Origin: Donghicola tyrosinivorans
GTDB taxonomy: Bacteria; Pseudomonadota; Alphaproteobacteria; Rhodobacterales; Rhodobacteraceae
Assembly (NCBI RefSeq): GCF_003003355.1
Contig: NZ_PVTQ01000005.1
Span: forward strand, 62,001-126,000
Length of the DNA stretch: 64,000 bases
Direction: 5' to 3'
Shown: positions 57,440-64,000 of the stretch, piece after piece
Layout: each line of letters opens with the position of its first letter
Numbering within the stretch: the first letter of the stretch is position 1
The notes under the pieces: generated by a model
The model's input: only the letters and a program-made list of their open reading frames with translations
Told to the model about the DNA's origin: nothing
Database searches by the model: none
Made by a program: the position numbers and the translations under genes

Positions 57440-57886
57440 TTGCCGATCACACTTGCGACTACCGATCAATCTTCCGAAATCCGCGCCTGCGCCGAGGCGG
57501 CCTATGCCCGCTACATCCCGCTGATGGGGCAGAAACCGGCGCCCTTGCTGTCAGACTATGACGCGCAAACCGCAGAGGGGCTGATCCATGTGGCAACAAA
57601 AGACGGGCACGTGGCGGGCTTTATCGTCTTCTACCCCAAGAATGGGGCCATGCTGCTTGAGAATATCGCCATCCACCCCGACTATGCGGGGCACGGCATC
57701 GGCAAAGCCCTGATCCAGTACTGCGAGGCTGAGGCCCGCGCCCAAAGGCTGCCCAAAGTGCAGCTTTATACGAATTCCAAGATGACCGAGAACCTTGCCA
57801 TCTATCCGCACCTCGGGTTCACCGAGATCGACCGCCGCACCAGCGACGGCTTTGATCGGGTGTTTTTCGAAAAATCCTTAATCTGA
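57440..57886 (+). CDS. GNAT-family N-acetyltransferase (second)
   Basis: A 148-residue GNAT protein with motif A in LLENIAIHPDYAGHGIGKALIQYCEAEAR (residues 72-100) and the C-terminal YTNSKMTENLAIYPHLGFTEIDRR with the usual Asn and Tyr of motif B. The start is an unusual TTG at 57440 with AGGG about ten bases before it; no better start is in frame. It is 12 bases after the membrane protein gene, so both are likely one unit. The substrate is unknown. Confidence 0.85.
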   Translation: MPITLATTDQSSEIRACAEAAYARYIPLMGQKPAPLLSDYDAQTAEGLIHVATKDGHVAGFIVFYPKNGAMLLENIAIHPDYAGHGIGKALIQYCEAEARAQRLPKVQLYTNSKMTENLAIYPHLGFTEIDRRTSDGFDRVFFEKSLI

Positions 57887-57989
57887 GATTTCGCCAGCGC
57901 CCTCCCGCTTGGCACAATCCTGCCTTTCCTACGCTGCATGGCCTAGGGGGGATATTTTCTCTCGCTTCGCGAAAAGAGATAGGATATAG

Positions 57990-58009
57990 ATAGTTCAACG
58001 TTAAACTAT
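57990..58009. promoter_or_regulatory. 20-bp palindrome upstream of pdhA
   Basis: ATAGTTCAACGTTAAACTAT has 9 of 10 base pairs in symmetry around the centre ACGT, and stands 28 bases before the pdhA ATG. This form (long palindrome with AACGTT core) is the usual shape of a MarR- or TetR-type operator. The regulator is not known and no regulator gene is adjacent. Confidence 0.5.
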
Positions 58010-58036
58010 TTGCTTGGAATTGGGAGGGGACGGATT

Positions 58037-59032
58037 ATGGCCACCCGGAAAACTACAGCAAAACCGAATGTTTCAGCCGAGGAGCTGCTGGGATATTACC
58101 GCGAGATGCTGTTGATCCGCCGGTTTGAGGAAAAAGCAGGTCAGCTGTATGGCATGGGCCTGATTGGCGGTTTTTGCCACCTTTACATCGGTCAGGAAGC
58201 TGTTGTTGTCGGCCTTGAGGCCGCAGCAGAAGAAGGTGACAAGCGCGTCACATCTTACCGCGACCACGGCCACATGCTGGCCTGCGGCATGGACGCAAAA
58301 GGCGTTATGGCCGAGCTGACCGGCCGCGAAGGTGGCTATTCGCGCGGCAAGGGCGGCTCGATGCACATGTTCTCGAAAGAGAAGCATTTCTACGGCGGCC
58401 ACGGCATCGTTGGCGCGCAGGTTCCGCTGGGTGCGGGTCTGGCGTTCCATGACAAGTACAAAGGCAATGGCCGCGTGACCTTCGCCTATTTCGGCGACGG
58501 CGCTGCAAACCAGGGTCAGGTCTATGAGACCTACAACATGGCGCAGCTATGGGAACTGCCGGTAATCTTCGTGATCGAGAACAACCAGTACGCCATGGGC
58601 ACCTCGGTGACCCGCTCGACCAAATCCCCTGCCCTGTGGAAGCGTGGCGAAGCCTACGGCATCGCAGGCGAGGAAGTAGACGGCATGGACGTTCTGGCCG
58701 TGAAAGAAGCGGGCGAGAAAGCCGTTGCGCACTGCCGCGCAGGCAAAGGCCCCTACATTCTGGAAGTGAAGACCTACCGCTACCGTGGTCACTCCATGTC
58801 GGACCCGGCGAAATACCGGACCCGCGAGGAAGTGCAGAAAATGCGCGAAGAGCGTGACGCGATCGAACATGTTCGCGAACTGCTGCTGTCGGGCAAGCAC
58901 GCCACCGAAGATGACCTGAAGGCCATCGACAAAGACATCAAAGCCATCGTGAACGAGTCGGCAGAATTCGCCAAAGAAAGCCCCGAGCCTTCGCTGGACG
59001 AGTTGTACACCGATATCTACGCCGACAACTAA
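58037..59032 (+). CDS. pdhA: Pyruvate dehydrogenase E1 component, alpha subunit
   Basis: E1-alpha of the heterotetrameric pyruvate dehydrogenase; with E1-beta it decarboxylates pyruvate on thiamine diphosphate. The 331 residues have the cofactor motif GDGAANQGQVYETYNMAQLW near 160, plus RFEEKAGQLYGMGLIGGFCHLYIGQEA and YRYRGHSMSDPAKYRTREE, the phosphorylation-loop region. GGAGGGG precedes ATG 58037. It is followed after 18 bases by pdhB and then pdhC. A palindrome lies in its promoter. Confidence 0.97.
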   Translation: MATRKTTAKPNVSAEELLGYYREMLLIRRFEEKAGQLYGMGLIGGFCHLYIGQEAVVVGLEAAAEEGDKRVTSYRDHGHMLACGMDAKGVMAELTGREGGYSRGKGGSMHMFSKEKHFYGGHGIVGAQVPLGAGLAFHDKYKGNGRVTFAYFGDGAANQGQVYETYNMAQLWELPVIFVIENNQYAMGTSVTRSTKSPALWKRGEAYGIAGEEVDGMDVLAVKEAGEKAVAHCRAGKGPYILEVKTYRYRGHSMSDPAKYRTREEVQKMREERDAIEHVRELLLSGKHATEDDLKAIDKDIKAIVNESAEFAKESPEPSLDELYTDIYADN

Positions 59033-59050
59033 GCGAGAGGACACAGAATT

Positions 59051-60418
59051 ATGGCAACCGAAGTATTGATGCCCGCCCTGTCGCCCACCATGGAAGAGGG
59101 TACCCTTGCCAAGTGGATGGTCAAGGAAGGCGACACCGTGAGCTCGGGCGACATTATCGCCGAGATCGAAACCGACAAAGCGACCATGGAATTCGAAGCT
59201 GTTGATGAAGGCATCATCGGCAAGATTCTGATCGCCGAAGGCACCGAAGGCGTTAAGGTCAACACCCCCATCGCCATTCTGATCGAAGAAGGCGAAAGCG
59301 TTGACGCCGCCGCAGCATCGGCCCCCGCTGCCGAAGCGCCTGCTGCCGCGCCTGCCGCTGCCAGCGTTCCCGCCGCGCCCAAGGGTCCGGTCCAGATCGT
59401 TGTTCCTGCAGAGACCGAAATCCCCGAAGGTACCGAATTCAAGTCGATGACCGTTCGCGAAGCGCTGAACAGCGCCATCGCAGAAGAACTGCGCCGCGAC
59501 GAAGACGTCTACATCATGGGTGAAGAGGTGGCCGAGTATCAGGGCGCCTATAAGATCACCCAAGGTCTGCTGGACGAATTCGGCGCGAAGCGCGTGATCG
59601 ACACCCCCATCACCGAGCATGGCTTTGCCGGTGTGGCCGTGGGTTCGGCAATGGCTGGCCTGAAGCCCATCGTCGAGTTCATGACCTTCAACTTCGCCAT
59701 GCAGGCGATTGACCACATCATCAACTCGGCTGCGAAGACCCTGTATATGTCCGGCGGCCAGATGGGTTGTCCGATCGTGTTCCGCGGCCCGAACGGCGCA
59801 GCGGCCCGCGTTGGCGCACAGCACAGCCAAGACTATGCGGCATGGTATTCGCAGATCCCCGGTCTGAAGGTTGTGATGCCCTACTCGGCAGCGGACTACA
59901 AAGGTCTGTTCAAGACCGCCGTGCGTGATCCGAACCCGGTCATCTTCCTTGAGAACGAGATCCTCTACGGCAAGTCCTTCGACGTGCCGGTTCTGGACGA
60001 TTACACCGTTCCCTTCGGCAAGGCCAAAATCTGGCGCGAAGGCACCGATGTGACCATCGTTTCGTTCGGCATCGGCATGACCTACGCCTTGGAAGCTGCT
60101 GATAAGCTTGCAGAAGAAGGCATCAGCGCCGAAGTCATCGACCTGCGCACCCTGCGTCCGCTGGACAAAGACACCGTGATCAAGTCGGTCATGAAAACCA
60201 ACCGCTGTGTGACCGTCGAAGAAGGCTTCCCTGTCTGTTCGATTGGCAACCACATCAGCTCGATCCTGATGCAGGAAGCGTTCGACTATCTGGATGCGCC
60301 CGTCATCAACTGCACCGGCAAGGACGTTCCCATGCCCTATGCAGCGAACCTTGAAAAGCTGGCTCTGGTCACCACCGCTGAGGTGATCGATGCCGTCAAG
60401 CAAGTCACCTACCGCTAA
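59051..60418 (+). CDS. pdhB: Pyruvate dehydrogenase E1 component, beta subunit with N-terminal lipoyl domain
   Basis: E1-beta with a fused lipoyl domain, an alphaproteobacterial feature. Residues 1-80 are the lipoyl domain ([20 protein letters not shown], then lipoyl-Lys in [11 protein letters not shown]); an Ala-Pro linker follows at about 88-120; the catalytic domain begins near 130 ([98 protein letters not shown]). The lipoyl domain is almost the same as that of PdhC, so they are probably recent duplicates. Total 455 residues. Confidence 0.97.
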   Translation: MATEVLMPALSPTMEEGTLAKWMVKEGDTVSSGDIIAEIETDKATMEFEAVDEGIIGKILIAEGTEGVKVNTPIAILIEEGESVDAAAASAPAAEAPAAAPAAASVPAAPKGPVQIVVPAETEIPEGTEFKSMTVREALNSAIAEELRRDEDVYIMGEEVAEYQGAYKITQGLLDEFGAKRVIDTPITEHGFAGVAVGSAMAGLKPIVEFMTFNFAMQAIDHIINSAAKTLYMSGGQMGCPIVFRGPNGAAARVGAQHSQDYAAWYSQIPGLKVVMPYSAADYKGLFKTAVRDPNPVIFLENEILYGKSFDVPVLDDYTVPFGKAKIWREGTDVTIVSFGIGMTYALEAADKLAEEGISAEVIDLRTLRPLDKDTVIKSVMKTNRCVTVEEGFPVCSIGNHISSILMQEAFDYLDAPVINCTGKDVPMPYAANLEKLALVTTAEVIDAVKQVTYR

Positions 60419-60430
60419 GGAGATCGACAG

Positions 60431-61732
60431 ATGCCTACCGAAATCCTGATGCCCGCCTTGTCTCCGACCATGGAAGAGGGCACGCTGGCCAAGTGGCTGG
60501 TGAAAGAAGGTGACACCGTATCTTCGGGTGACCTGCTGGCCGAGATCGAAACCGACAAAGCCACCATGGAATTCGAAGCCGTGGACGAAGGCGTGATCGG
60601 CAAGATCCTGATCGCTGAAGGCACCGAAGGTGTGAAGGTCAACACCGCTATCGCGGTTCTGCTGGCCGATGGTGAAAGCGCAAGCGACATCGGGACTGCT
60701 TCGGCAGCACCCGCACCTGCAGCAGCCCCTGCTGCGACGGCACCTGCTGCGGCTCCGGCTGCAGCGCCTGCCCCTGCGGCCCCCGTGGCTGCCTCGGGCG
60801 AGCGCGTATTTGCCTCGCCGCTGGCCCGCCGTATTGCGGCAGACAAGGGTCTGGACCTGAGCGCCATCACCGGTTCCGGCCCCCGTGGCCGTATCGTGAA
60901 AGCGGACGTGGAAGGCGCAACTGCTGCGCCCAAAGCCGCCGCTCCGGCTGCTGCGGCAGAGGCCCCCAAAGCCGCTGCACCCGCTGCGGCTGTTGCGACC
61001 GGTCCTTCGACCGAAGCTGTCCTCAAAATGTACGAGGGTCGCCAGTTCGAAGAGAAGAAGTTGGACGGTATGCGCAAGACCATCGCCGGTCGCCTCACCG
61101 AGGCCAAGCAGACCATTCCGCACTTCTACCTGCGTCGCGACATCAAGCTGGATGCGCTGCTGAAGTTCCGTAGCCAGCTGAACAAGCAGCTGGAAGGCCG
61201 CGGCGTGAAGCTGTCGGTAAACGACTTCATCATCAAGGCATCGGCGCTGGCGCTGCAAGCCGTTCCCGCTGCGAACGCAGTTTGGGCCGGTGATCGCGTG
61301 CTGGAAATGAAGCCCTCGGACGTGGCGGTTGCCGTTGCGATCGAAGGTGGTCTGTTCACGCCGGTTCTGAAAGACGCCGAGATGAAGTCCCTGTCGGCGC
61401 TGTCCGCAGAGATGAAAGATCTGGCCAAGCGCGCCCGCGACCGCAAGCTGGCGCCGCACGAGTATCAGGGCGGCAGCTTTGCAATCTCGAACCTCGGGAT
61501 GTTCGGCATCGACAACTTTGACGCTGTGATCAACCCGCCCCACGGCGCGATCCTGGCGGTCGGTGCTGGCGTCAAGAAACCTGTTGTGAACGCAGCGGGT
61601 GAAATCGAGGTTGCGACGGTCATGTCCGTTACCCTGAGCGTTGATCACCGTGTGATCGATGGCGCACTGGGTGCCGAGCTGCTGACAGCCATCGCAGAGA
61701 ACCTTGAGAACCCGATGATGATGTTGGCCTAA
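60431..61732 (+). CDS. pdhC: Dihydrolipoamide acetyltransferase (E2) of pyruvate dehydrogenase
   Basis: E2 core enzyme that transfers the acetyl group to CoA. The 433 residues contain one lipoyl domain (1-80, Lys in [11 protein letters not shown]), an Ala-Pro linker, the peripheral-subunit binding domain near 130-165 ([35 protein letters not shown]), a second Ala-Pro linker and the catalytic domain with the terminal active-site motif [15 protein letters not shown]. The gene is 12 bases after pdhB with GGAG before its ATG. No lpd (E3) gene follows in the window, so E3 is supplied from elsewhere. Confidence 0.97.
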   Translation: MPTEILMPALSPTMEEGTLAKWLVKEGDTVSSGDLLAEIETDKATMEFEAVDEGVIGKILIAEGTEGVKVNTAIAVLLADGESASDIGTASAAPAPAAAPAATAPAAAPAAAPAPAAPVAASGERVFASPLARRIAADKGLDLSAITGSGPRGRIVKADVEGATAAPKAAAPAAAAEAPKAAAPAAAVATGPSTEAVLKMYEGRQFEEKKLDGMRKTIAGRLTEAKQTIPHFYLRRDIKLDALLKFRSQLNKQLEGRGVKLSVNDFIIKASALALQAVPAANAVWAGDRVLEMKPSDVAVAVAIEGGLFTPVLKDAEMKSLSALSAEMKDLAKRARDRKLAPHEYQGGSFAISNLGMFGIDNFDAVINPPHGAILAVGAGVKKPVVNAAGEIEVATVMSVTLSVDHRVIDGALGAELLTAIAENLENPMMMLA

Positions 61733-61896
61733 CGATTGAGAGCTATCCAAATGGGTATATCACCCACCCTAAGGATGCTTTGTAATGCTGTCTCAGACGC
61801 GTTAGTAAAGTTTTAAGGATAGCCGCTCATCCCAAATCATACGCAAGCAGGTCAACGTAAACCGTTGGCCTGTTTTGTTTTTTAGCACCAGACACA

Positions 61897-61925
61897 AAAA
61901 AGCCTGCCATCAAGGCAGGCTTTTT
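61897..61925. terminator. Bidirectional terminator between pdhC and cysE
   Basis: Arms AAAAAGCCTGCC (61897-61908) and GGCAGGCTTTTT (61914-61925) make a 12-bp perfect stem, with T runs on both strands, between convergent genes. Confidence 0.9.
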
Positions 61926-61951
61926 GACGACCCCATCGGGATATTTTTGAC

Positions 61952-62767
61952 TCAGGCTTGGCCGCCTGAAGGGAAATTGTGATCCATCGTTAGCGACGGT
62001 TGCGAACACCCTGCCTCTCCGACAATCCGCGCGGGTACCCCTGCCACGGTCTTGCACGGGGGCACGTCCTGAAGCACTACCGACCCCGCCGCGATCCGTG
62101 AGCAATCGCCGACGCGAATGTTGCCAAGTACCTTTGCACCCGCACCAATCAGAACGCCGTTGCCGATCTTGGGGTGACGGTCTTCGGTCTCTTTTCCGGT
62201 GCCGCCAAGGGTCACCGAATGCAGCATCGAGACGTTGTCGCCGACCACCGCAGTCTCGCCAATCACGATCGAATGGGCATGGTCAATCATGATCCCGCGG
62301 CCAATACGGGCCGCTGGATGCACATCCAGACCAAAGCTTTCAGAGATCCGCATCTGCAGGAAGTAAGCCAGATCCTTGCGCCCTTGACGCCACAGCCAAT
62401 GGGCCACACGATAGCTTTGGATCGCTTGGAAGCCTTTGAAAAACAACAAAGGTTGAATGTAACGGTGGCAAGCGGGGTCACGTTCGTAAACCGCTGTGAT
62501 ATCGGCCCGCGCTGCCGCGCCCAAGCCGTCGTCCGAGGCGTAGGCCTCATCCGCGATCTCGCGCAGCAACTGTTCCGACATCTCGCCCGAGCCAAGCTTC
62601 ATCGCCAGCCGATACGCCAGCGCCCGCTCAAGCGAACCATGGTGCAGAATCGTCGAATGGATCATGCCACCAAGAAGAGGCTCTTCCTGAATAGCGGTCT
62701 CTGCTTCGTCAACGATGCGGTTCCACACAGGGTCCACCGCCGCAATTTTTGACAAACTCTCTGCCAT
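61952..62767 (-). CDS. cysE: Serine O-acetyltransferase CysE
   Basis: CysE acetylates serine as the first step of cysteine synthesis. The 271 residues show an alpha-helical N-terminal part (AHWLWRQGRKDLAYFLQMRIS) and then the left-handed beta-helix of hexapeptide repeats (FGLDVHPAARIGRGIMIDHAHSIVIGETAVVGDNV, GNGVLIGAGAKVLGNIRVGD), ending with PSLTMDHNFPSGG. The catalytic His/Asp pair lies in IDHAH. ATG 62767 is chosen for its GGAGG at six bases; in-frame ATGs at 62782 and 62821 are less likely. It is downstream of the GTA tail gene. Confidence 0.95.
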   Translation of the reverse strand: MAESLSKIAAVDPVWNRIVDEAETAIQEEPLLGGMIHSTILHHGSLERALAYRLAMKLGSGEMSEQLLREIADEAYASDDGLGAAARADITAVYERDPACHRYIQPLLFFKGFQAIQSYRVAHWLWRQGRKDLAYFLQMRISESFGLDVHPAARIGRGIMIDHAHSIVIGETAVVGDNVSMLHSVTLGGTGKETEDRHPKIGNGVLIGAGAKVLGNIRVGDCSRIAAGSVVLQDVPPCKTVAGVPARIVGEAGCSQPSLTMDHNFPSGGQA

Positions 62768-62835
62768 AGGGGCCTCCGTCATTTCGAACACCATAACAAA
62801 TAGGATTGAAACCGGAAACACAAGGCGGTGAGGAA

Positions 62836-62862
62836 ATGATGCTCATTCAAGATGAGCATCAT
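62836..62862 (-). terminator. Hairpin after the GTA tail gene
   Basis: A perfect 11-bp stem ATGATGCTCAT (62836-62846) and ATGAGCATCAT (62852-62862) with a 5-base loop lies 9 bases after the stop of the GTA gene and before cysE. There is no T run, so it may be a processing or stability hairpin. Confidence 0.5.
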
Positions 62863-62871
62863 CACATGGGT

Positions 62872-64000
62872 TTATGGCTGGACCAGAAGGCTTGCAGCGT
62901 CCCCCGCCCCGTACAGATCGGACAGCTGCGCGACTTCGAAGCGATAACCATCCGTTGCTCCATCCGCATCCCGCATCTGTGCGGTGTATTGGAACGAGGG
63001 GTCTGTCAGGTCTTGAGACCGCACCGTTTGGCCATCGACCACGACCGTCAGGCGGTAGGCTTCGCGTTGTTCAGCCAACGGCACATCATCCCTGCCCCAA
63101 GCATCGCCGCCAATTCGGGTGCGCCTTATCCAGCTTAATGCGTGGTCCGCGTTCGCTTGCGGCAGCCAGCGCAGATGGCACGGGCTCAGAGGGCACAGGC
63201 CCCTAGCCGAGAACGACAGTTGATCATGACTGTAACTGCTATGGTCATAGCTGCGCCCCACGGGACCTGCCCGCAGATGCACCAGTTGGTCCCGCTGCAC
63301 GGGCAGGTTCAACTGCTCCAAAGCGCCATCCAGCAGGACAAAGTGACTTCCGGCGTCCCACGCCAGAGGTTGCCCCCGATCCGACCCCAACTGCCCACGC
63401 AGCAGCCCTTCAAGGCGGTATCGCTGTGGTGCAATCAGTTCCGCCTTTTGGAACTGGATCACTTCCCATCCATCGGGTGAGCCATCACCGATTGCCGCAG
63501 CATTTGCGCCAGCCAGCAGCGCCTCAGGCTCGACACTGGCAAGAGTACCGGCGATAAGGGTTACCTCAAGCGCGACATCGCGCTGTAGCACAGCCGCAGG
63601 TGCTGCTGGTAAGTCTGTTTCCAGAACGCCCATCGTGGCCTGTGCACCAAGGGTTCCCGCAAGACTATAGCCGGCGTCGAACACACTGGAATAGATCGCC
63701 ACACCGCCCGGCCAAGGATCACCTGCACTGGCCACATGAGGCGCATCGGGTATCTCGTCGCCGCGCGTCAGTGGCAGATCGAGGTACAGGGTTTCAACCG
63801 GCAGTGGCGGCACATAAGGCTGGCTGAAACGTTGCTGCTCGGTTTCCGGACCAGTACGGTAGAGCGTCGGTTCAACGCGAACGGCCTCCAGCGTTTGCCC
63901 TTCAGCAACGGTGCGTCGGTCAATCCTGTAGACCTCACCGGGGCGCTGATCGATGCTTACCAGATCGCCAGGACCGATATCGCCCTGCGACGGCGGCAGC
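62872..64000 (-). CDS. GTA-type phage tail/host-specificity protein, C-terminal part (partial)
   Basis: The last 376 codons of a minus-strand gene that continues past the right edge; an internal GTG at 63813 is not its start, because the frame is open upstream (GDIGPGDLVSIDQRPGEVYRIDRR). The sequence resembles the C-terminal half of the large GTA protein 15 (baseplate hub and host-recognition protein) of Rhodobacterales: ALLAGANAAAIGDGSPDGWEVIQFQKAELI, YRLEGLLRGQLGSD, HLRWLPQANADHALSWIRRTRIGGDAWGRDDVPL and FEVAQLSDLYGAGDAASL. It is the last gene of the cluster in this direction, followed by a hairpin and cysE. A related phage is possible but less likely. Confidence 0.85.
   Translation of the reverse strand, partial: LPPSQGDIGPGDLVSIDQRPGEVYRIDRRTVAEGQTLEAVRVEPTLYRTGPETEQQRFSQPYVPPLPVETLYLDLPLTRGDEIPDAPHVASAGDPWPGGVAIYSSVFDAGYSLAGTLGAQATMGVLETDLPAAPAAVLQRDVALEVTLIAGTLASVEPEALLAGANAAAIGDGSPDGWEVIQFQKAELIAPQRYRLEGLLRGQLGSDRGQPLAWDAGSHFVLLDGALEQLNLPVQRDQLVHLRAGPVGRSYDHSSYSHDQLSFSARGLCPLSPCHLRWLPQANADHALSWIRRTRIGGDAWGRDDVPLAEQREAYRLTVVVDGQTVRSQDLTDPSFQYTAQMRDADGATDGYRFEVAQLSDLYGAGDAASLLVQP

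Noticed and set aside
58547-61750. 1067-codon open frame on the minus strand opposite pdhA-pdhC
   Set aside because: Antisense of three well-supported pdh genes with high-GC third positions; the translation has no recognisable family.

Overview
This window looks like chromosomal DNA from a marine member of the Rhodobacterales (Roseobacter group, Alphaproteobacteria). The evidence is a CtrA orthologue beside the CtrA inhibitor SciP, the pdhA-pdhB-pdhC arrangement with a lipoyl domain fused to E1-beta, a Mur-type Fur regulator, alphaproteobacterial families such as Usg, an alphaproteobacterial-type SOS box (GTTC-N7-GTTC), the C-terminal part of a gene-transfer-agent (GTA) tail protein at the right edge, and intergenic repeats of a kind I associate with this order. 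GC is high in genes; intergenic gaps are AT-rich. No insertion sequence, integrase, CRISPR array or rRNA operon was seen. There is one tRNA gene, tRNA-Leu(CAA).

Layout. 1-5.2 kb: end of an EamA permease, a P-loop protein, metA, a lipoprotein hydrolase, a PPK2 polyphosphate kinase coupled to a TetR regulator, and a small winged-helix protein. 5.2-11.1 kb: rplM-rpsI, a divergent thioesterase/enoyl-CoA hydratase pair, trmFO-gluQ, and a divergent hisI/NifU-like pair. 11.1-18.8 kb: a 40-residue membrane protein behind an SOS box, ligA-recG, ctrA and sciP, mnmA and a MobA-like nucleotidyltransferase. 18.8-24.3 kb: two Hint-domain proteins, one a 1249-residue RTX giant, then a long gene-free stretch and the tRNA. 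24.3-36 kb: YqaA, DsbB, Usg, GyrA, two sibling LysR regulators, an unusual glycosidase-like protein, an M32 carboxypeptidase and heme A synthase. 36-42.7 kb: a glucose-type ABC importer divergent from a two-component system. 42.7-53.6 kb: nucleoside hydrolase, GNAT, SelO, a second RTX protein, Fur/Mur, an EamA permease, enolase, DUF1097, AnmK and TyrS. 53.6-64 kb: tandem cyclophilins, Pgk, FtsB, a membrane protein, GNAT, PdhABC, CysE and the GTA tail gene.

How the genes work together. Sugar uptake (GtsABC plus ATPase, probably controlled by the divergent GltR/GltS-like pair) would feed lower glycolysis (Pgk, Eno) and pyruvate dehydrogenase, all encoded here although in separate units. Sulfur amino-acid supply is represented by MetA (predicted to use acetyl-CoA) and CysE. 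Genome maintenance is represented by LigA, RecG and GyrA. The secreted or surface layer is represented by two RTX proteins and the glycosidase-like protein.

The most notable item is the unannotated 40-residue membrane protein at 11291-11413, placed behind a textbook alphaproteobacterial SOS box at 11479-11493: a candidate DNA-damage-induced small membrane protein. Others are the tandem Hint/RTX pair, the ctrA-sciP adjacency, a dispersed intergenic repeat family with at least six copies, a 20-bp palindrome before pdhA, and a tandem half-site in the divergent promoter of the glucose importer. All functional statements come from reading motifs and families by eye; no database search was run.
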